Shown here: positions 1-8,113 of the stretch, piece by piece
Numbering within the stretch: position 1 is the stretch's first letter
Layout: each line of letters starts with the position of its first letter
DNA from: an uncultured Bacteroidota bacterium
GTDB taxonomy: Bacteria; Bacteroidota; Bacteroidia; Flavobacteriales; Flavobacteriaceae
NCBI GenBank assembly: GCA_903861155.1
Contig: CAIOTL010000213.1
Span: forward strand, 1 to 48,974
DNA: 48,974 nucleotides
Direction: 5' to 3'
Program-made: the position numbers and the translations under genes
Notes under the pieces: model-generated
Database searches by the model: none
What the model was told of the DNA's origin: nothing
Seen by the model: the letters and a program-made list of their open reading frames with translations, nothing else

Positions 1-121
1 ATTGTATTGAAAACAATATATATATTTTTTATTCGTTGTATTTTTTTGACAATGCTATTCTGATTCTTTTTTAAAAGTAAATTCTCCAATCGAATTATTA
101 ATTTTATTTGAATACTTTAAG

Positions 122-129
122 TACTTTTG
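122..129 (+). promoter_or_regulatory. Possible -7 element (TACTTTTG) upstream of gpsA
   Basis: TACTTTTG fits the Bacteroidetes -7 consensus TAnnTTTG and lies 18 bases before the chosen ATG. No TTG sits at the ideal 19-20 base spacing upstream, so this is a half-match. Positions 1-121 otherwise show only A/T-rich sequence. Confidence 0.35.
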
Positions 130-147
130 AATAAACCTAATACGAAA

Positions 148-1143
148 ATGACCAAAAACATAAAATTCGCAGTAATTGGTGGGGGAAGTTGGGCAACGGC
201 TATAGCCAAAATGCTTTGTGTAAACCTAGAAGAAATTGCTTGGTATATGCGAAATATGGATTCCATCGAACACATAAAAGTCCACCATCACAATCCAAAT
301 TACTTGAGTTCTGTTGAATTTGACACTAAAAAATTAAAACTCACCAGTGATATCAATGAAGCTGTAGCTTATGCTGATTATATCATTTTTGCTATTCCTT
401 CGGCATTTTTGAGCGGCGAACTTACAAAGTTAACTGTCAGCCTTAAAGACAAAGTTATTTTCTCAGCCATCAAAGGAATTGTTCCCGAAACAAGTTTGAT
501 AGTTGGTGAACATTTTAATAAAACATATGGAATTCCTTTCGAAAATATAGGCGTAATCACTGGACCTTGCCACGCCGAAGAAGTCGCATTAGAACGTTTG
601 TCTTATTTGACAATTGCTTGTGGAGATGCAGAAAAAGCTAAAATTGTTGCCCAATATTTATCAAGTAACTACATCAAAACTAAAATCTCTGACGATATCA
701 TCGGCACCGAATATGCAGCAATGCTCAAAAACATTTATGCTATTGCGGCAGGAATTGCACACGGTTTGGGTTACGGCGATAATTTTCAATCGGTTTTGAT
801 GAGTAACGGTATTCGAGAGATGAAGAAATTCATCAGAAAAGTCCATAAAATGAAACGCAATATCAATGATTCCGCTTATCTGGGCGATTTATTGGTAACG
901 GGTTATTCCGTTTTTTCTAGAAACAGAATGTTCGGAAATATGATTGGAAAAGGCTATACCGTAAAATCAGCAATGATGGAAATGAGCATGGTTGCCGAAG
1001 GTTATTATGCTGCCAAAAGCGCTTACAATCTCAATCTGGGTTATGGTGCTAAAACGCCAATAATTGATGCTGTTTATAGCATTTTATACGAAGGGAAATC
1101 AGCTAAGAAGGTTTTTGAAAAATTAACGGAAAAGTTGGATTAG
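148..1143 (+). CDS. gpsA: NAD(P)H-dependent glycerol-3-phosphate dehydrogenase
   Basis: Interconverts dihydroxyacetone phosphate and sn-glycerol 3-phosphate in the cytoplasm, supplying the phospholipid backbone. The N-terminus carries a Rossmann loop (VIGGGSWATAIAK), the middle has AIKGI and GPCHAEEV, and the C-terminal helical domain carries the family signature LKNIYAIAAGIAHGLGYGDN with the catalytic Lys. Length of about 331 aa is normal. The ORF track starts at a TTG at 127, but that TTG is the tail of a TAnnTTTG promoter-like box (122-129), so the ATG at 148 is preferred. It converges on the next gene with a 6-base gap. Confidence 0.93.
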   Translation: MTKNIKFAVIGGGSWATAIAKMLCVNLEEIAWYMRNMDSIEHIKVHHHNPNYLSSVEFDTKKLKLTSDINEAVAYADYIIFAIPSAFLSGELTKLTVSLKDKVIFSAIKGIVPETSLIVGEHFNKTYGIPFENIGVITGPCHAEEVALERLSYLTIACGDAEKAKIVAQYLSSNYIKTKISDDIIGTEYAAMLKNIYAIAAGIAHGLGYGDNFQSVLMSNGIREMKKFIRKVHKMKRNINDSAYLGDLLVTGYSVFSRNRMFGNMIGKGYTVKSAMMEMSMVAEGYYAAKSAYNLNLGYGAKTPIIDAVYSILYEGKSAKKVFEKLTEKLD

Positions 1144-1149
1144 AAACTT

Positions 1150-1557
1150 TTACCTCACAATCACCCCATCCACAAATAAAATGGGAACTTCCTCAACATA
1201 ATCCGGAGTTATGGAATTGGCTCTGAAAATAAATTTTCTATCGTATAATTTGTCGCCCATAAAAAAAGTCAGCATAAACTCATTGTTGAGTGCCAAAACA
1301 CTTTTTTCAATCATCTCGATTTTTACTACCGAAACAGCAGGAACTTCGACGTAGGCGTGTCGCAAAAGGGATGTTTTTTTCATTTCGCCACTGATGGTTC
1401 CAAAAGCTTTGGAAACAATCATTACGCCATCGAGTTTAAAATCGCTGTCATTTACTAAATAAGCATACCAAACTTTTTCCATAAAATCGTCACTCCATTC
1501 CTGAACTGCAGCGATAAAAACGTTTTCTATGGTGGGGATGATGATGTCTTTTTTCAT
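1150..1557 (-). CDS. Conserved hypothetical protein, 135 aa
   Basis: No family recognised with certainty. The product is a small soluble protein without signal peptide or membrane segment. Alternating hydrophobic strands run through it, with a short acidic/aromatic N-terminus (VQEWSDDFMEKVWYAYLVN). The frame is clean and uses the same codon style as its neighbours. It lies 36 bases downstream of pheS on the same strand, so the two may be cotranscribed. It could be a flavobacterial lineage protein; the function is unknown. Confidence 0.72.
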   Translation of the reverse strand: MKKDIIIPTIENVFIAAVQEWSDDFMEKVWYAYLVNDSDFKLDGVMIVSKAFGTISGEMKKTSLLRHAYVEVPAVSVVKIEMIEKSVLALNNEFMLTFFMGDKLYDRKFIFRANSITPDYVEEVPILFVDGVIVR

Positions 1558-1593
1558 TTTTAAAGAAACTCTTTGACAAAGTTGAATTTAATT

Positions 1594-2613
1594 TTAGATA
1601 CTGGCTTTAAATTGCTCCAAGAAACGAACGTCATTTTCGTAAAACATTCGAATATCGCCAATTTGATACAACAACATGGCGATTCTTTCGATTCCCATTC
1701 CAAAGGCAAAACCGGTATATTCATCTGGATTGATATTGCAATTTTTTAAGACGTTTGGATCAACCATTCCGCAACCACCAATTTCTAACCAACCCGTTCC
1801 TTTGGTAATTCTATAATCGGTTTCGGTTTTTAAACCCCAATAAATATCAATTTCAGCACTAGGTTCCGTAAACGGAAAATACGACGGTCGAAGACGAATT
1901 TTTGATTTTCCGAACATTTCTTTGGTGAAATATAAAAGCGTTTGCTTCAAATCTGCAAAGGAAACATCTTTGTCAATATACAATCCTTCAACTTGGTGAA
2001 AAATACAGTGGGAACGCGACGAAACGGCTTCGTTACGAAAAACTCTTCCTGGCGAAATCGTTCTGATGGGTGGGACATTATTTTCCATATAACGCACTTG
2101 TACCGATGAGGTATGCGTGCGCAACAAAATATCGGGATTGGTTTGGATAAAAAAAGTGTCTTGCATATCACGAGCAGGATGGTATTCTGGCAAGTTTAAT
2201 GCGGTAAAATTGTGCCAATCATCCTCGATTTCCGGACCTTCAGAAACATTGAATCCTACGTTCGAAAATATATCTATAATTTGGTTTTTTACCAATGAAA
2301 TAGGGTGACGGCTACCAATGATTACAGGTTCAGCCGAACGAGTTAGATCGCCATAAAATCCTTTGATCTCTTCTTTACTTTCTAAAGCTTCTTGAATCGA
2401 TTTAACTTTATCTTCAGCTGAAGATTTCAGCAAATTGATAACTTGTCCAAATTCCTTTTTTTGTTCGTTTGGCACGTTTTTGAATTCGGCAAAAAAGTCC
2501 TTTAAAAGTCCTTTGCTTCCTAGAAATTTGATTCGGAATGCTTCGAGTTCTTCCTTATTTTGTGTTGAAAAAGCCTGCGCTTCGTCGATATATTCTTTTA
2601 TCTTGTCTATCAT
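1594..2613 (-). CDS. pheS: Phenylalanine--tRNA ligase alpha subunit
   Basis: Catalytic subunit of the class II alpha2-beta2 synthetase that charges tRNA-Phe. An N-terminal coiled coil (about residues 1-95) is followed by the aminoacylation core. The core shows class II motif 2 (RVFRNEAVSSRSHCIFHQVEG), the glycine-rich KGTGWLEIGGCGMV segment and motif 3 (FGMGIERIAMLLY). I chose the ATG at 2613 (MIDKIKEYI), giving 339 aa as expected for the genus. An in-frame ATG two codons upstream (2619) is possible. pheT is not in the window, which is usual in Bacteroidetes where the subunits are often unlinked. Confidence 0.95.
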   Translation of the reverse strand: MIDKIKEYIDEAQAFSTQNKEELEAFRIKFLGSKGLLKDFFAEFKNVPNEQKKEFGQVINLLKSSAEDKVKSIQEALESKEEIKGFYGDLTRSAEPVIIGSRHPISLVKNQIIDIFSNVGFNVSEGPEIEDDWHNFTALNLPEYHPARDMQDTFFIQTNPDILLRTHTSSVQVRYMENNVPPIRTISPGRVFRNEAVSSRSHCIFHQVEGLYIDKDVSFADLKQTLLYFTKEMFGKSKIRLRPSYFPFTEPSAEIDIYWGLKTETDYRITKGTGWLEIGGCGMVDPNVLKNCNINPDEYTGFAFGMGIERIAMLLYQIGDIRMFYENDVRFLEQFKASI

Positions 2614-2635
2614 TTTCATCCAATAATTGAGAGTG

Positions 2636-2643
2636 CAAATTTA
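2636..2643 (-). promoter_or_regulatory. Possible -7 element (TAAATTTG) of pheS
   Basis: On the minus strand TAAATTTG matches TAnnTTTG and lies 22 bases before the pheS start, which implies a short leader. No good -33 TTG was found at 19-20 bases. Confidence 0.4.
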
Positions 2644-2650
2644 GCTTTTT

Positions 2651-2738
2651 TTAGTGATTAGTGAAAAGTAATTAGTGATAAGTCCAAAAAAAATGGCAGT
2701 TGAGATAATCACTAATTACTTTAAACTATTTACTAATT
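2651..2738. repeat. Imperfect inverted repeat with a perfect 15-bp core
   Basis: AAAGTAATTAGTGAT (2665-2679) is exactly complementary to ATCACTAATTACTTT (2708-2722), with a 28-base loop. Outside the core, repeated TTAGTGATTAGTGA words face imperfect TACTAATTA words. The outer right arm overlaps the last codons of the 118-aa gene. It may act as a terminator or be a short dispersed repeat. Confidence 0.7.
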
Positions 2739-3089
2739 AATAAGTTCCTTTTCTAGAAAATAATTCACAATTGCTTCTTTCATCAAAACTGATTGTTCGC
2801 CTGCTTTTAATGCCGGTAATTCCTCTTTTACTTTGTAGTGTGGCCAACCTTCCTCGTCGAAAAATTCAAATTCATAGAAGCCATAAGGCTCCAACAATCG
2901 ACATATAGCGATGTGCATCAAGTTGAGTTTTTCGTCTTTTTCATATTTTTTATGTACTTTTCCCAGTTCTTGAACGCCAATTAAATAAATTATGGCGTCT
3001 AAATCTAAGTTTTCGCCTTGCGAAAATTGATCGGAAAGTAGGATTACGAGCTGTTCCCAGCGTTCTTTAAGTTTTATATCTCTTGACAT
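2733..3089 (-). CDS. Conserved hypothetical protein, 118 aa
   Basis: Small soluble protein of unknown function with no signal peptide. The first two thirds are predicted helical (LDLDAIIYLIGVQELGKVHKKYEK), followed by an acidic aromatic patch (YGFYEFEFFDEEGWPHYK) and a C-terminal helix. I recall related unnamed proteins in flavobacteria but cannot name the family. It runs toward pheS, with a hairpin repeat over its 3' end. It is divergent from the CvpA gene. Confidence 0.72.
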   Translation of the reverse strand: MSRDIKLKERWEQLVILLSDQFSQGENLDLDAIIYLIGVQELGKVHKKYEKDEKLNLMHIAICRLLEPYGFYEFEFFDEEGWPHYKVKEELPALKAGEQSVLMKEAIVNYFLEKELIN

Positions 3090-3176
3090 TATTGATTTAG
3101 GATTTTGAGAATTACGATTTGTGTGGTGGAAACAAATCTAAAATTAAAATTTTTTTGACAAAGATAAGAAGTTGCA

Positions 3177-3207
3177 TTTGGTTATTCTATAAATTCGCCT
3201 ATCTTGG
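3177..3207 (+). promoter_or_regulatory. Bacteroidetes-type promoter for the CvpA-family gene
   Basis: TTTG (3177-3180), a 19-base spacer, then TATCTTGG (3200-3207) against the consensus TTTG-N19-TAnnTTTG, with one mismatch in the -7 box. The ORF track's TTG start at 3204 lies inside the -7 box, which argues that translation begins at the ATG at 3225. Confidence 0.6.
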
Positions 3208-3224
3208 TTCTTTATTCTTTTTAT

Positions 3225-3728
3225 ATGAGTTTTTTAGATATTATTTTGGGCGCATTACTTGTTTTTGGTTTGTTTCAAGGAATGCGAAATGGGCTTTTTG
3301 TGGAATTGGCGTCCTTAATTTCGTTGATTTTAGGTATTTATTTGGCCATAAAATTCTCTTCATTTATCAAAGGTTTCCTTTCTCGTTTTGTACATTGGAA
3401 TCCCAAAACAATCCAAATTATTGGCTTTATCCTAACCTTTATTGCCGTTGTTGTCGCAATTTCATTATTGGCAAAGTTTCTCACCAGGGTGGCTAATTTT
3501 GCTCATTTAGGCTGCATAAACAATATTGGCGGCGGGTTTTTACATATTTTAAAAACTATTTTGGTAATAAGCATCCTTATGAATCTTTTCGAAAAAATAA
3601 ATTCCGAAAATACTTTTGCCAAAAAAGAGACATTGGACAAATCACTATTTTATCGTCCTATCCAAAAAACGTCGGGATTCATTTATCCTTCGATTGAAAA
3701 ATGGTATGATGAATTGAAGAAAAAGTAA
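3225..3728 (+). CDS. CvpA family membrane protein
   Basis: About 167 aa with four hydrophobic segments in the N-terminal three quarters. It begins MSFLDIILGALLVFGLFQGMRNG, the characteristic CvpA/colicin V production opening with a conserved Gly/Arg loop. CvpA-like proteins sit in the inner membrane; their exact role is unclear. The start at 3225 is chosen because the upstream TTG lies in the promoter. It converges on batE with a 26-base gap. Confidence 0.85.
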   Translation: MSFLDIILGALLVFGLFQGMRNGLFVELASLISLILGIYLAIKFSSFIKGFLSRFVHWNPKTIQIIGFILTFIAVVVAISLLAKFLTRVANFAHLGCINNIGGGFLHILKTILVISILMNLFEKINSENTFAKKETLDKSLFYRPIQKTSGFIYPSIEKWYDELKKK

Positions 3729-3754
3729 TCCATTTCCAGTTTGCTTATTGTAAA

Positions 3755-4498
3755 CTATTTTACTTCCTTAATCGCATTTTTGTCAATCCAGCCTTCGGTT
3801 CCATCGTTCAATTGAATTTTTTTCCAATTACTCAAGGTTTCTTGTACAAAAACAATGGTTCCTTCGTGGAGCATAAAAACAGTAGAACTCAACATTTGAG
3901 GTTCGCTTTTCACCGAAACAACCTCTGCAAAAACAACGGCAGGTCTTTCGTTTTCAAAGTCGTTTTTCTCGGAAATTGCAGCCGAAACGCTAATCAATAA
4001 CAGAAATAGCAAAGCAAACATTCCGAAGAAAAATATACGTTTAGACAAGGTAACTTGCGAAAAGTAATATCCCATAAAAAACAGGAGAAAAAAAGTGGAA
4101 AATCCAACCGAGATCCAGGCCCAAGTATTGTAATGAAAGGTCGAAGTGAAATCGTGAATCATTTTTGAAAAGCCCACTTTTGGCACTTCTTTTACTTCGT
4201 CTATGGTTAGTTTTTGGGAAAATTTGAGATTGTTTTGTATTTCACGGTCATCCGGATGGAGCACCAAAGCCTTTTCATAATTATAAATTGCAGGAGCGAC
4301 CTTGTTCAATTTATAATAGCAATTCCCAATATTGAAATACAATTCCGCTGATTCCTTTTTTGTTGCCAAAACACTTTCATAGGCCTTTACCGCTTGTTCG
4401 TATTTCCCTTTTTGGTACAAGGAATTCCCTGTTTCGAAGCTACTTTGAGCAAATAAGACTTGGGTCATTAGTAGCAATATAAATAGTATCTTTTTCAT
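3755..4498 (-). CDS. batE: BatE: TPR and SH3-like domain aerotolerance protein
   Basis: Last gene of the Bat operon. From the ATG at 4498 it has a signal peptide (MKKILFILLLMTQVLFAQ), two or three TPR units (NSLYQKGKYEQAVKAYESVL, YFNIGNCYYKLNKVAPAIYNY), two membrane segments in the middle and a C-terminal bacterial SH3-like domain (EGTIVFVQETLSNWKKIQLNDG). The ORF track adds 12 codons upstream that look untranslated. The TPR part suggests protein-protein contact with other Bat proteins in the envelope; the molecular role in this family is not settled. Confidence 0.85.
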   Translation of the reverse strand: MKKILFILLLMTQVLFAQSSFETGNSLYQKGKYEQAVKAYESVLATKKESAELYFNIGNCYYKLNKVAPAIYNYEKALVLHPDDREIQNNLKFSQKLTIDEVKEVPKVGFSKMIHDFTSTFHYNTWAWISVGFSTFFLLFFMGYYFSQVTLSKRIFFFGMFALLFLLLISVSAAISEKNDFENERPAVVFAEVVSVKSEPQMLSSTVFMLHEGTIVFVQETLSNWKKIQLNDGTEGWIDKNAIKEVK

Positions 4499-4537
4499 TT
4501 TATCATTTGTAAGTTTTGGATTTTCCATTCGCAAATC

Positions 4538-6298
4538 CTATATCTGTATTTGTTTTTCCAAATCTGAAATTATCACTACCGCTTTTTCAAAATCATTTTG
4601 AATAGTGGAACTTGATGTTAATGCATATCGCGCCAGCTCGCAGTTTTCAGTGAGCGCTATGAAATCAATTACCGTTTCGGGACTTGCATTTCTAGACAAC
4701 AAGAGTTCTTGAATGTTACTTTTGCTCATGTCCGAAGTTTCGATATGCAGTTTGGCCTTCAAGAAATTGTGCATCGCTTTTTCCAACGCCACATAAAATG
4801 GTTCCTTGTTATTGATTTGTTTCTTGGCTTCCGATAAATATTTTTTAGCCAATCTGTTGTTCATTTTTATTCTGTTGCTAATGACATCGCCATTTATGGC
4901 TTCTTTTTTCTTTTTAAACAAGATAATCAACGGAAGAATTAAAAACGGCAAAAACAATAAGCCATAAAAGGTTTTTGAATCAAGAAAATCTTCCTTGTTC
5001 ATAGAAACTAGATTGCTTTTTAACTTGATATATTTGAATTGTTCAGTTCGAGAAATTACGTTTTTAGAAATTTCTGGTGTTGTTGTCGATGGTTGGTTAT
5101 TGGCCATTGGGTCATCGAGAACATTGACCATAATTTTTGGTGAGCTGATGGTTTTGTATTTTCCTGAACCCAAATCAAAATAAGAGAATTGTATTGATTT
5201 TATTGGGTAATTTCCTTTAGATTGTGGAATTATGGTATAACTGTCAGAGATTTTTCCATACATTCCCGTCAAAACCGTATTCACTTGTTCACTATGAACT
5301 GGGTCATACATTTCCAATGAATTTGGAACCACCGGTTTTGGCAAAGTAAATAATTTCATATTCCCGTTTCCGGTAACGCTGACAATCAAATTAAGACTTT
5401 CTCCACTTTTTAAACTGGTTTTCGAAGGCGTTACCCTGAAATCGAATTTTCCCACGGCACCCGAAAATCCTTCCGGTTTTCCAGCCTCTGGAAGCGGCCT
5501 TACAGCGATTGTTTTTGCCCCGGCAGAAACTCTTTTATTCCCATTGACAACTACCACTCTCCCAAACATATCTCTACGATTTGTGGGCAATTGTACATCG
5601 ATGTCTAATGATAATGGCTCAATAACCAGTTTTCCTGATTTTTGAGGATATAAAACCGTTTTTCTGAGCACCACAAAACGGTATTTTTCTCCTTTAAACA
5701 TTCCTTCTTCACCAACGAGTTGTTTGATGTCAATGTTTTGACTCCAAAAATCATTGTATTTGGGTTTGTCGAGTTCTCGCCAATTCGTGATTCCGATATT
5801 GTAGCTGAAGTATAGTTTATATACGACCGTAATCGGTTCGTTGATGTACGGATTCGTTTTAGAAATATCGGCAACAAGATAAATATTGTTATCGGCAGAA
5901 ACCTGCGCATCGTTCGGATCTTTAGGCTGTTCTACTGCCGCGGTAACATTGATTTTTATTGGAGACGTCTTATAAATTTGCCCATTGTATTCTATGGAAG
6001 CTTGCTTTATAATTAAATTTCCTTTTTGTTGGGGCAAAAGATAATAGGAATAGGTTTTTTCGAAAGAACTTTTCCCATTAACCCATGATTGACTTACTTG
6101 CTGACTTGGCCCTGCAATAATTTTAAATCCTTCAAAAGAGGGCTGGTTAAAATTGTCTCCGTCAATGTTCATTGTAAAATCGATGCGAAGTCTCTCGTTT
6201 AGTCCAAGCGTGTTTTTGCTCACCTTGGCTTCAAATTGTACTTGAGCCAAAAGGGAGTTGCACACCATTAAAACAATCGCTACTATAAATTTTTTCAT
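4538..6298 (-). CDS. batD: BatD family protein (oxygen-tolerance)
   Basis: 586 aa with a signal peptide (MKKFIVAIVLMVCNSLLAQVQFEA), a long beta-rich extracytoplasmic region with repeated Ig-like modules (FEAKVSKNTLGLNERLRIDF; VTPSKTSLKSGESLNLIVSV), one membrane segment near residue 450 (FYGLLFLPFLILPLIILFKKKK) and a cytoplasmic helical tail. This is the BatD architecture. It sits between batC (17 bases upstream) and batE, consistent with one transcript. BatD is thought to be an envelope scaffold of the Bat/MoxR complex; that is family knowledge, not shown here. Confidence 0.9.
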   Translation of the reverse strand: MKKFIVAIVLMVCNSLLAQVQFEAKVSKNTLGLNERLRIDFTMNIDGDNFNQPSFEGFKIIAGPSQQVSQSWVNGKSSFEKTYSYYLLPQQKGNLIIKQASIEYNGQIYKTSPIKINVTAAVEQPKDPNDAQVSADNNIYLVADISKTNPYINEPITVVYKLYFSYNIGITNWRELDKPKYNDFWSQNIDIKQLVGEEGMFKGEKYRFVVLRKTVLYPQKSGKLVIEPLSLDIDVQLPTNRRDMFGRVVVVNGNKRVSAGAKTIAVRPLPEAGKPEGFSGAVGKFDFRVTPSKTSLKSGESLNLIVSVTGNGNMKLFTLPKPVVPNSLEMYDPVHSEQVNTVLTGMYGKISDSYTIIPQSKGNYPIKSIQFSYFDLGSGKYKTISSPKIMVNVLDDPMANNQPSTTTPEISKNVISRTEQFKYIKLKSNLVSMNKEDFLDSKTFYGLLFLPFLILPLIILFKKKKEAINGDVISNRIKMNNRLAKKYLSEAKKQINNKEPFYVALEKAMHNFLKAKLHIETSDMSKSNIQELLLSRNASPETVIDFIALTENCELARYALTSSSTIQNDFEKAVVIISDLEKQIQI

Positions 6299-6315
6299 TT
6301 TTTTATCCTATTGAA

Positions 6316-7074
6316 TTACCAATCTTTATCCGTCTGAACTGGTTTTCCTTTCACTTTTTGTGCGTTAACTTTGTCTTGAATCTTTTTTTCTTCGTTGTTT
6401 ACCGCATCCAAAAGATTTTCTAGTCGCTGTTTCGAAATCCCCCCAGGTTTGGGTTTTGGCTGACCTTGATCTCCGGGTTTATCATCGTTTTTACCCTCCT
6501 TCGGTTTTTCCTTATCTTTTCCTTTATCGTCTTTTTTATCTTTGTCTCCGTTTTTCTTGTCGTCCTTTTTATCCTTGTTTTTGTCGTCCTTTTTCTTGTC
6601 GTCTTTCTTGTCCTTGTTTTTATCTTTTTTCTTGTCGTCTTTCGGAGGATTTTCTTTTAGTTTTTTCTTAGCCAATGCATAATTGTACCTTGTTTGCTCG
6701 TCAGAAGGCTTGCTTCTCAACGCGTTTTTATAGGCTTCAACAGCTTCGGAATAATTCTTCTCCTTCATAAAAACATTTCCCAAATTGTGAAATGCCTGAT
6801 GTTTTTGAGTTTTTGTTTTAGCGTTTTTAATAGCTTTTGCATATTCAAATTTAGCTTCCGAATTTTGGTTTTGCTTGTAAATCGCATTTCCCAAATTATA
6901 GGAAGCTTCCGCTTTTTTAGGGGATTTTGAATGCGAAATTCTATAATCAGCTTCTGCGTCAACAAACTTTTTTTCAGCATATTCATCGTTTGCTTTGGGC
7001 AAATTTTTGTCTTTTTCTTGCGCCGAAACAGCGAAAGAAAATGCCAGTAAAGTATATAGTATATAATTTTTCAT
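6316..7074 (-). CDS. batC: BatC: TPR protein with long Lys/Asp-rich tail
   Basis: 252 aa with an N-terminal signal peptide (MKNYILYTLLAFSFAVSAQ), TPR units across about residues 25-140 (EASYNLGNAIYKQNQNSEAK; HNLGNVFMKEKNYSEAVEAY) and then about 75 residues of Lys/Asp/Gly low complexity (KKDDKNKDKKDDKKNGDKDK). A short conserved C-terminus follows (RLENLLDAVNNEEKKIQDK). The ATG overlaps the batB stop codon as TAATG, suggesting translational coupling. The charged tail is variable in this family and creates spurious long frames on the opposite strand. Confidence 0.88.
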   Translation of the reverse strand: MKNYILYTLLAFSFAVSAQEKDKNLPKANDEYAEKKFVDAEADYRISHSKSPKKAEASYNLGNAIYKQNQNSEAKFEYAKAIKNAKTKTQKHQAFHNLGNVFMKEKNYSEAVEAYKNALRSKPSDEQTRYNYALAKKKLKENPPKDDKKKDKNKDKKDDKKKDDKNKDKKDDKKNGDKDKKDDKGKDKEKPKEGKNDDKPGDQGQPKPKPGGISKQRLENLLDAVNNEEKKIQDKVNAQKVKGKPVQTDKDW

Positions 7075-8108
7075 TATTCTTTTTCGTTAAATAAATTCAA
7101 CTTTCTCACCCATTTTGTCTTTCTTTCCAAAAAGAAAACATCCAAAAACAACAAGACGAAAGCAAAACCTAAAAACCATTGAAATTGTGATTGAAAATCG
7201 GCCATTTGGGTCGATTCAAACTCCGTTTTTTGAATGTTGTTGAGCGCATTTTTCACGAAATAAAGCACTTCTTTGGTGTTATTTCCGTTTACATATCCGC
7301 CTTTCGTGGCTTTGGCAATGGCTTTTAAACTTTCTGGATTCATCTTGGTGATAACAACTTCATTGTTTTTGTCGCGTTTAAAACTTTGGACAATCCCATT
7401 TACTTTTAGAGGAATTGTGCTTCCTTTTTCGGTTCCAACTCCAATGGTTATGATTTTCATTCCCTGTTTATTGGCTTCGGCAGCAGCTTCTTCTGCACCT
7501 TCCGAATGATCTTCACCATCAGAAATCAGAATCAATAATTTGCTGGTTTTGCTTTTGTCATCAAAATAAGTCGAAGATAATTTTATGGCTTCGACCAGCG
7601 AAGTTCCCTGCGAAGAAACAATATCGGTGTTCATACTTTGCAAAAACATTTTTGCCACACCATAATCGGTTGTAATTGGCAAAACGGGAAAAGCACTTCC
7701 GGCGTAAGCCACGATTCCAATTCTGTCACTTCCCAACTCATTGATAAGCTGCGAAACGATTTGTTTGCTTTTTTCCAATCTACTCGGTGCAACGTCTTCG
7801 GCAAGCATACTTTTGGAAACATCCATCGCAAAAACAATGTCGATTCCTTCTCGTTTTACCTTTTCCATTTTGGTTCCAATTTTTGGATTCACCAATCCAA
7901 AAATTATCCCTACCAATGCCAAAAGCATCACGACCAACTTCAAAACAGGTTTGAAAACAGAACTTTCCGGACTTAGTTTTTTTACCAAATCCAAATCACC
8001 GAATTCGCGTTGTTTTTTTCTTTTCCAATACAAATTCAATAGGAAAAACACCCCCACAATTGGCAATATAAAAAGGAGATATAAATATATTTTTTCGTCT
8101 AATTCCAT
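7074..8108 (-). CDS. batB: BatB: von Willebrand factor A domain membrane protein
   Basis: 344 aa. Two N-terminal membrane helices (about residues 8-25 and 58-75) are followed by a VWA domain with MIDAS residues AMDVSKSMLAED, a TD motif in PITTDYG and LISDGEDHSEGA, then a C-terminal membrane helix (WFLGFAFVLLFLDVFF). The metal site appears intact. It starts five bases after the batA stop and overlaps batC by one base. It likely pairs with BatA in the inner membrane as a substrate-binding module for the MoxR ATPase. Confidence 0.92.
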   Translation of the reverse strand: MELDEKIYLYLLFILPIVGVFFLLNLYWKRKKQREFGDLDLVKKLSPESSVFKPVLKLVVMLLALVGIIFGLVNPKIGTKMEKVKREGIDIVFAMDVSKSMLAEDVAPSRLEKSKQIVSQLINELGSDRIGIVAYAGSAFPVLPITTDYGVAKMFLQSMNTDIVSSQGTSLVEAIKLSSTYFDDKSKTSKLLILISDGEDHSEGAEEAAAEANKQGMKIITIGVGTEKGSTIPLKVNGIVQSFKRDKNNEVVITKMNPESLKAIAKATKGGYVNGNNTKEVLYFVKNALNNIQKTEFESTQMADFQSQFQWFLGFAFVLLFLDVFFLERKTKWVRKLNLFNEKE

Positions 8109-8113
8109 TTTGC

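Noticed and set aside
3119-3496. 125-aa plus-strand ORF overlapping CvpA
   Set aside because: Out-of-frame shadow rich in Phe/Cys/Trp; the CvpA frame is conserved.
6456-6671. Overlapping plus-strand ORFs of 64-71 aa opposite batC
   Set aside because: They mirror the Lys/Asp-rich repeat of batC, giving Phe/Leu/Val/Cys-rich nonsense.
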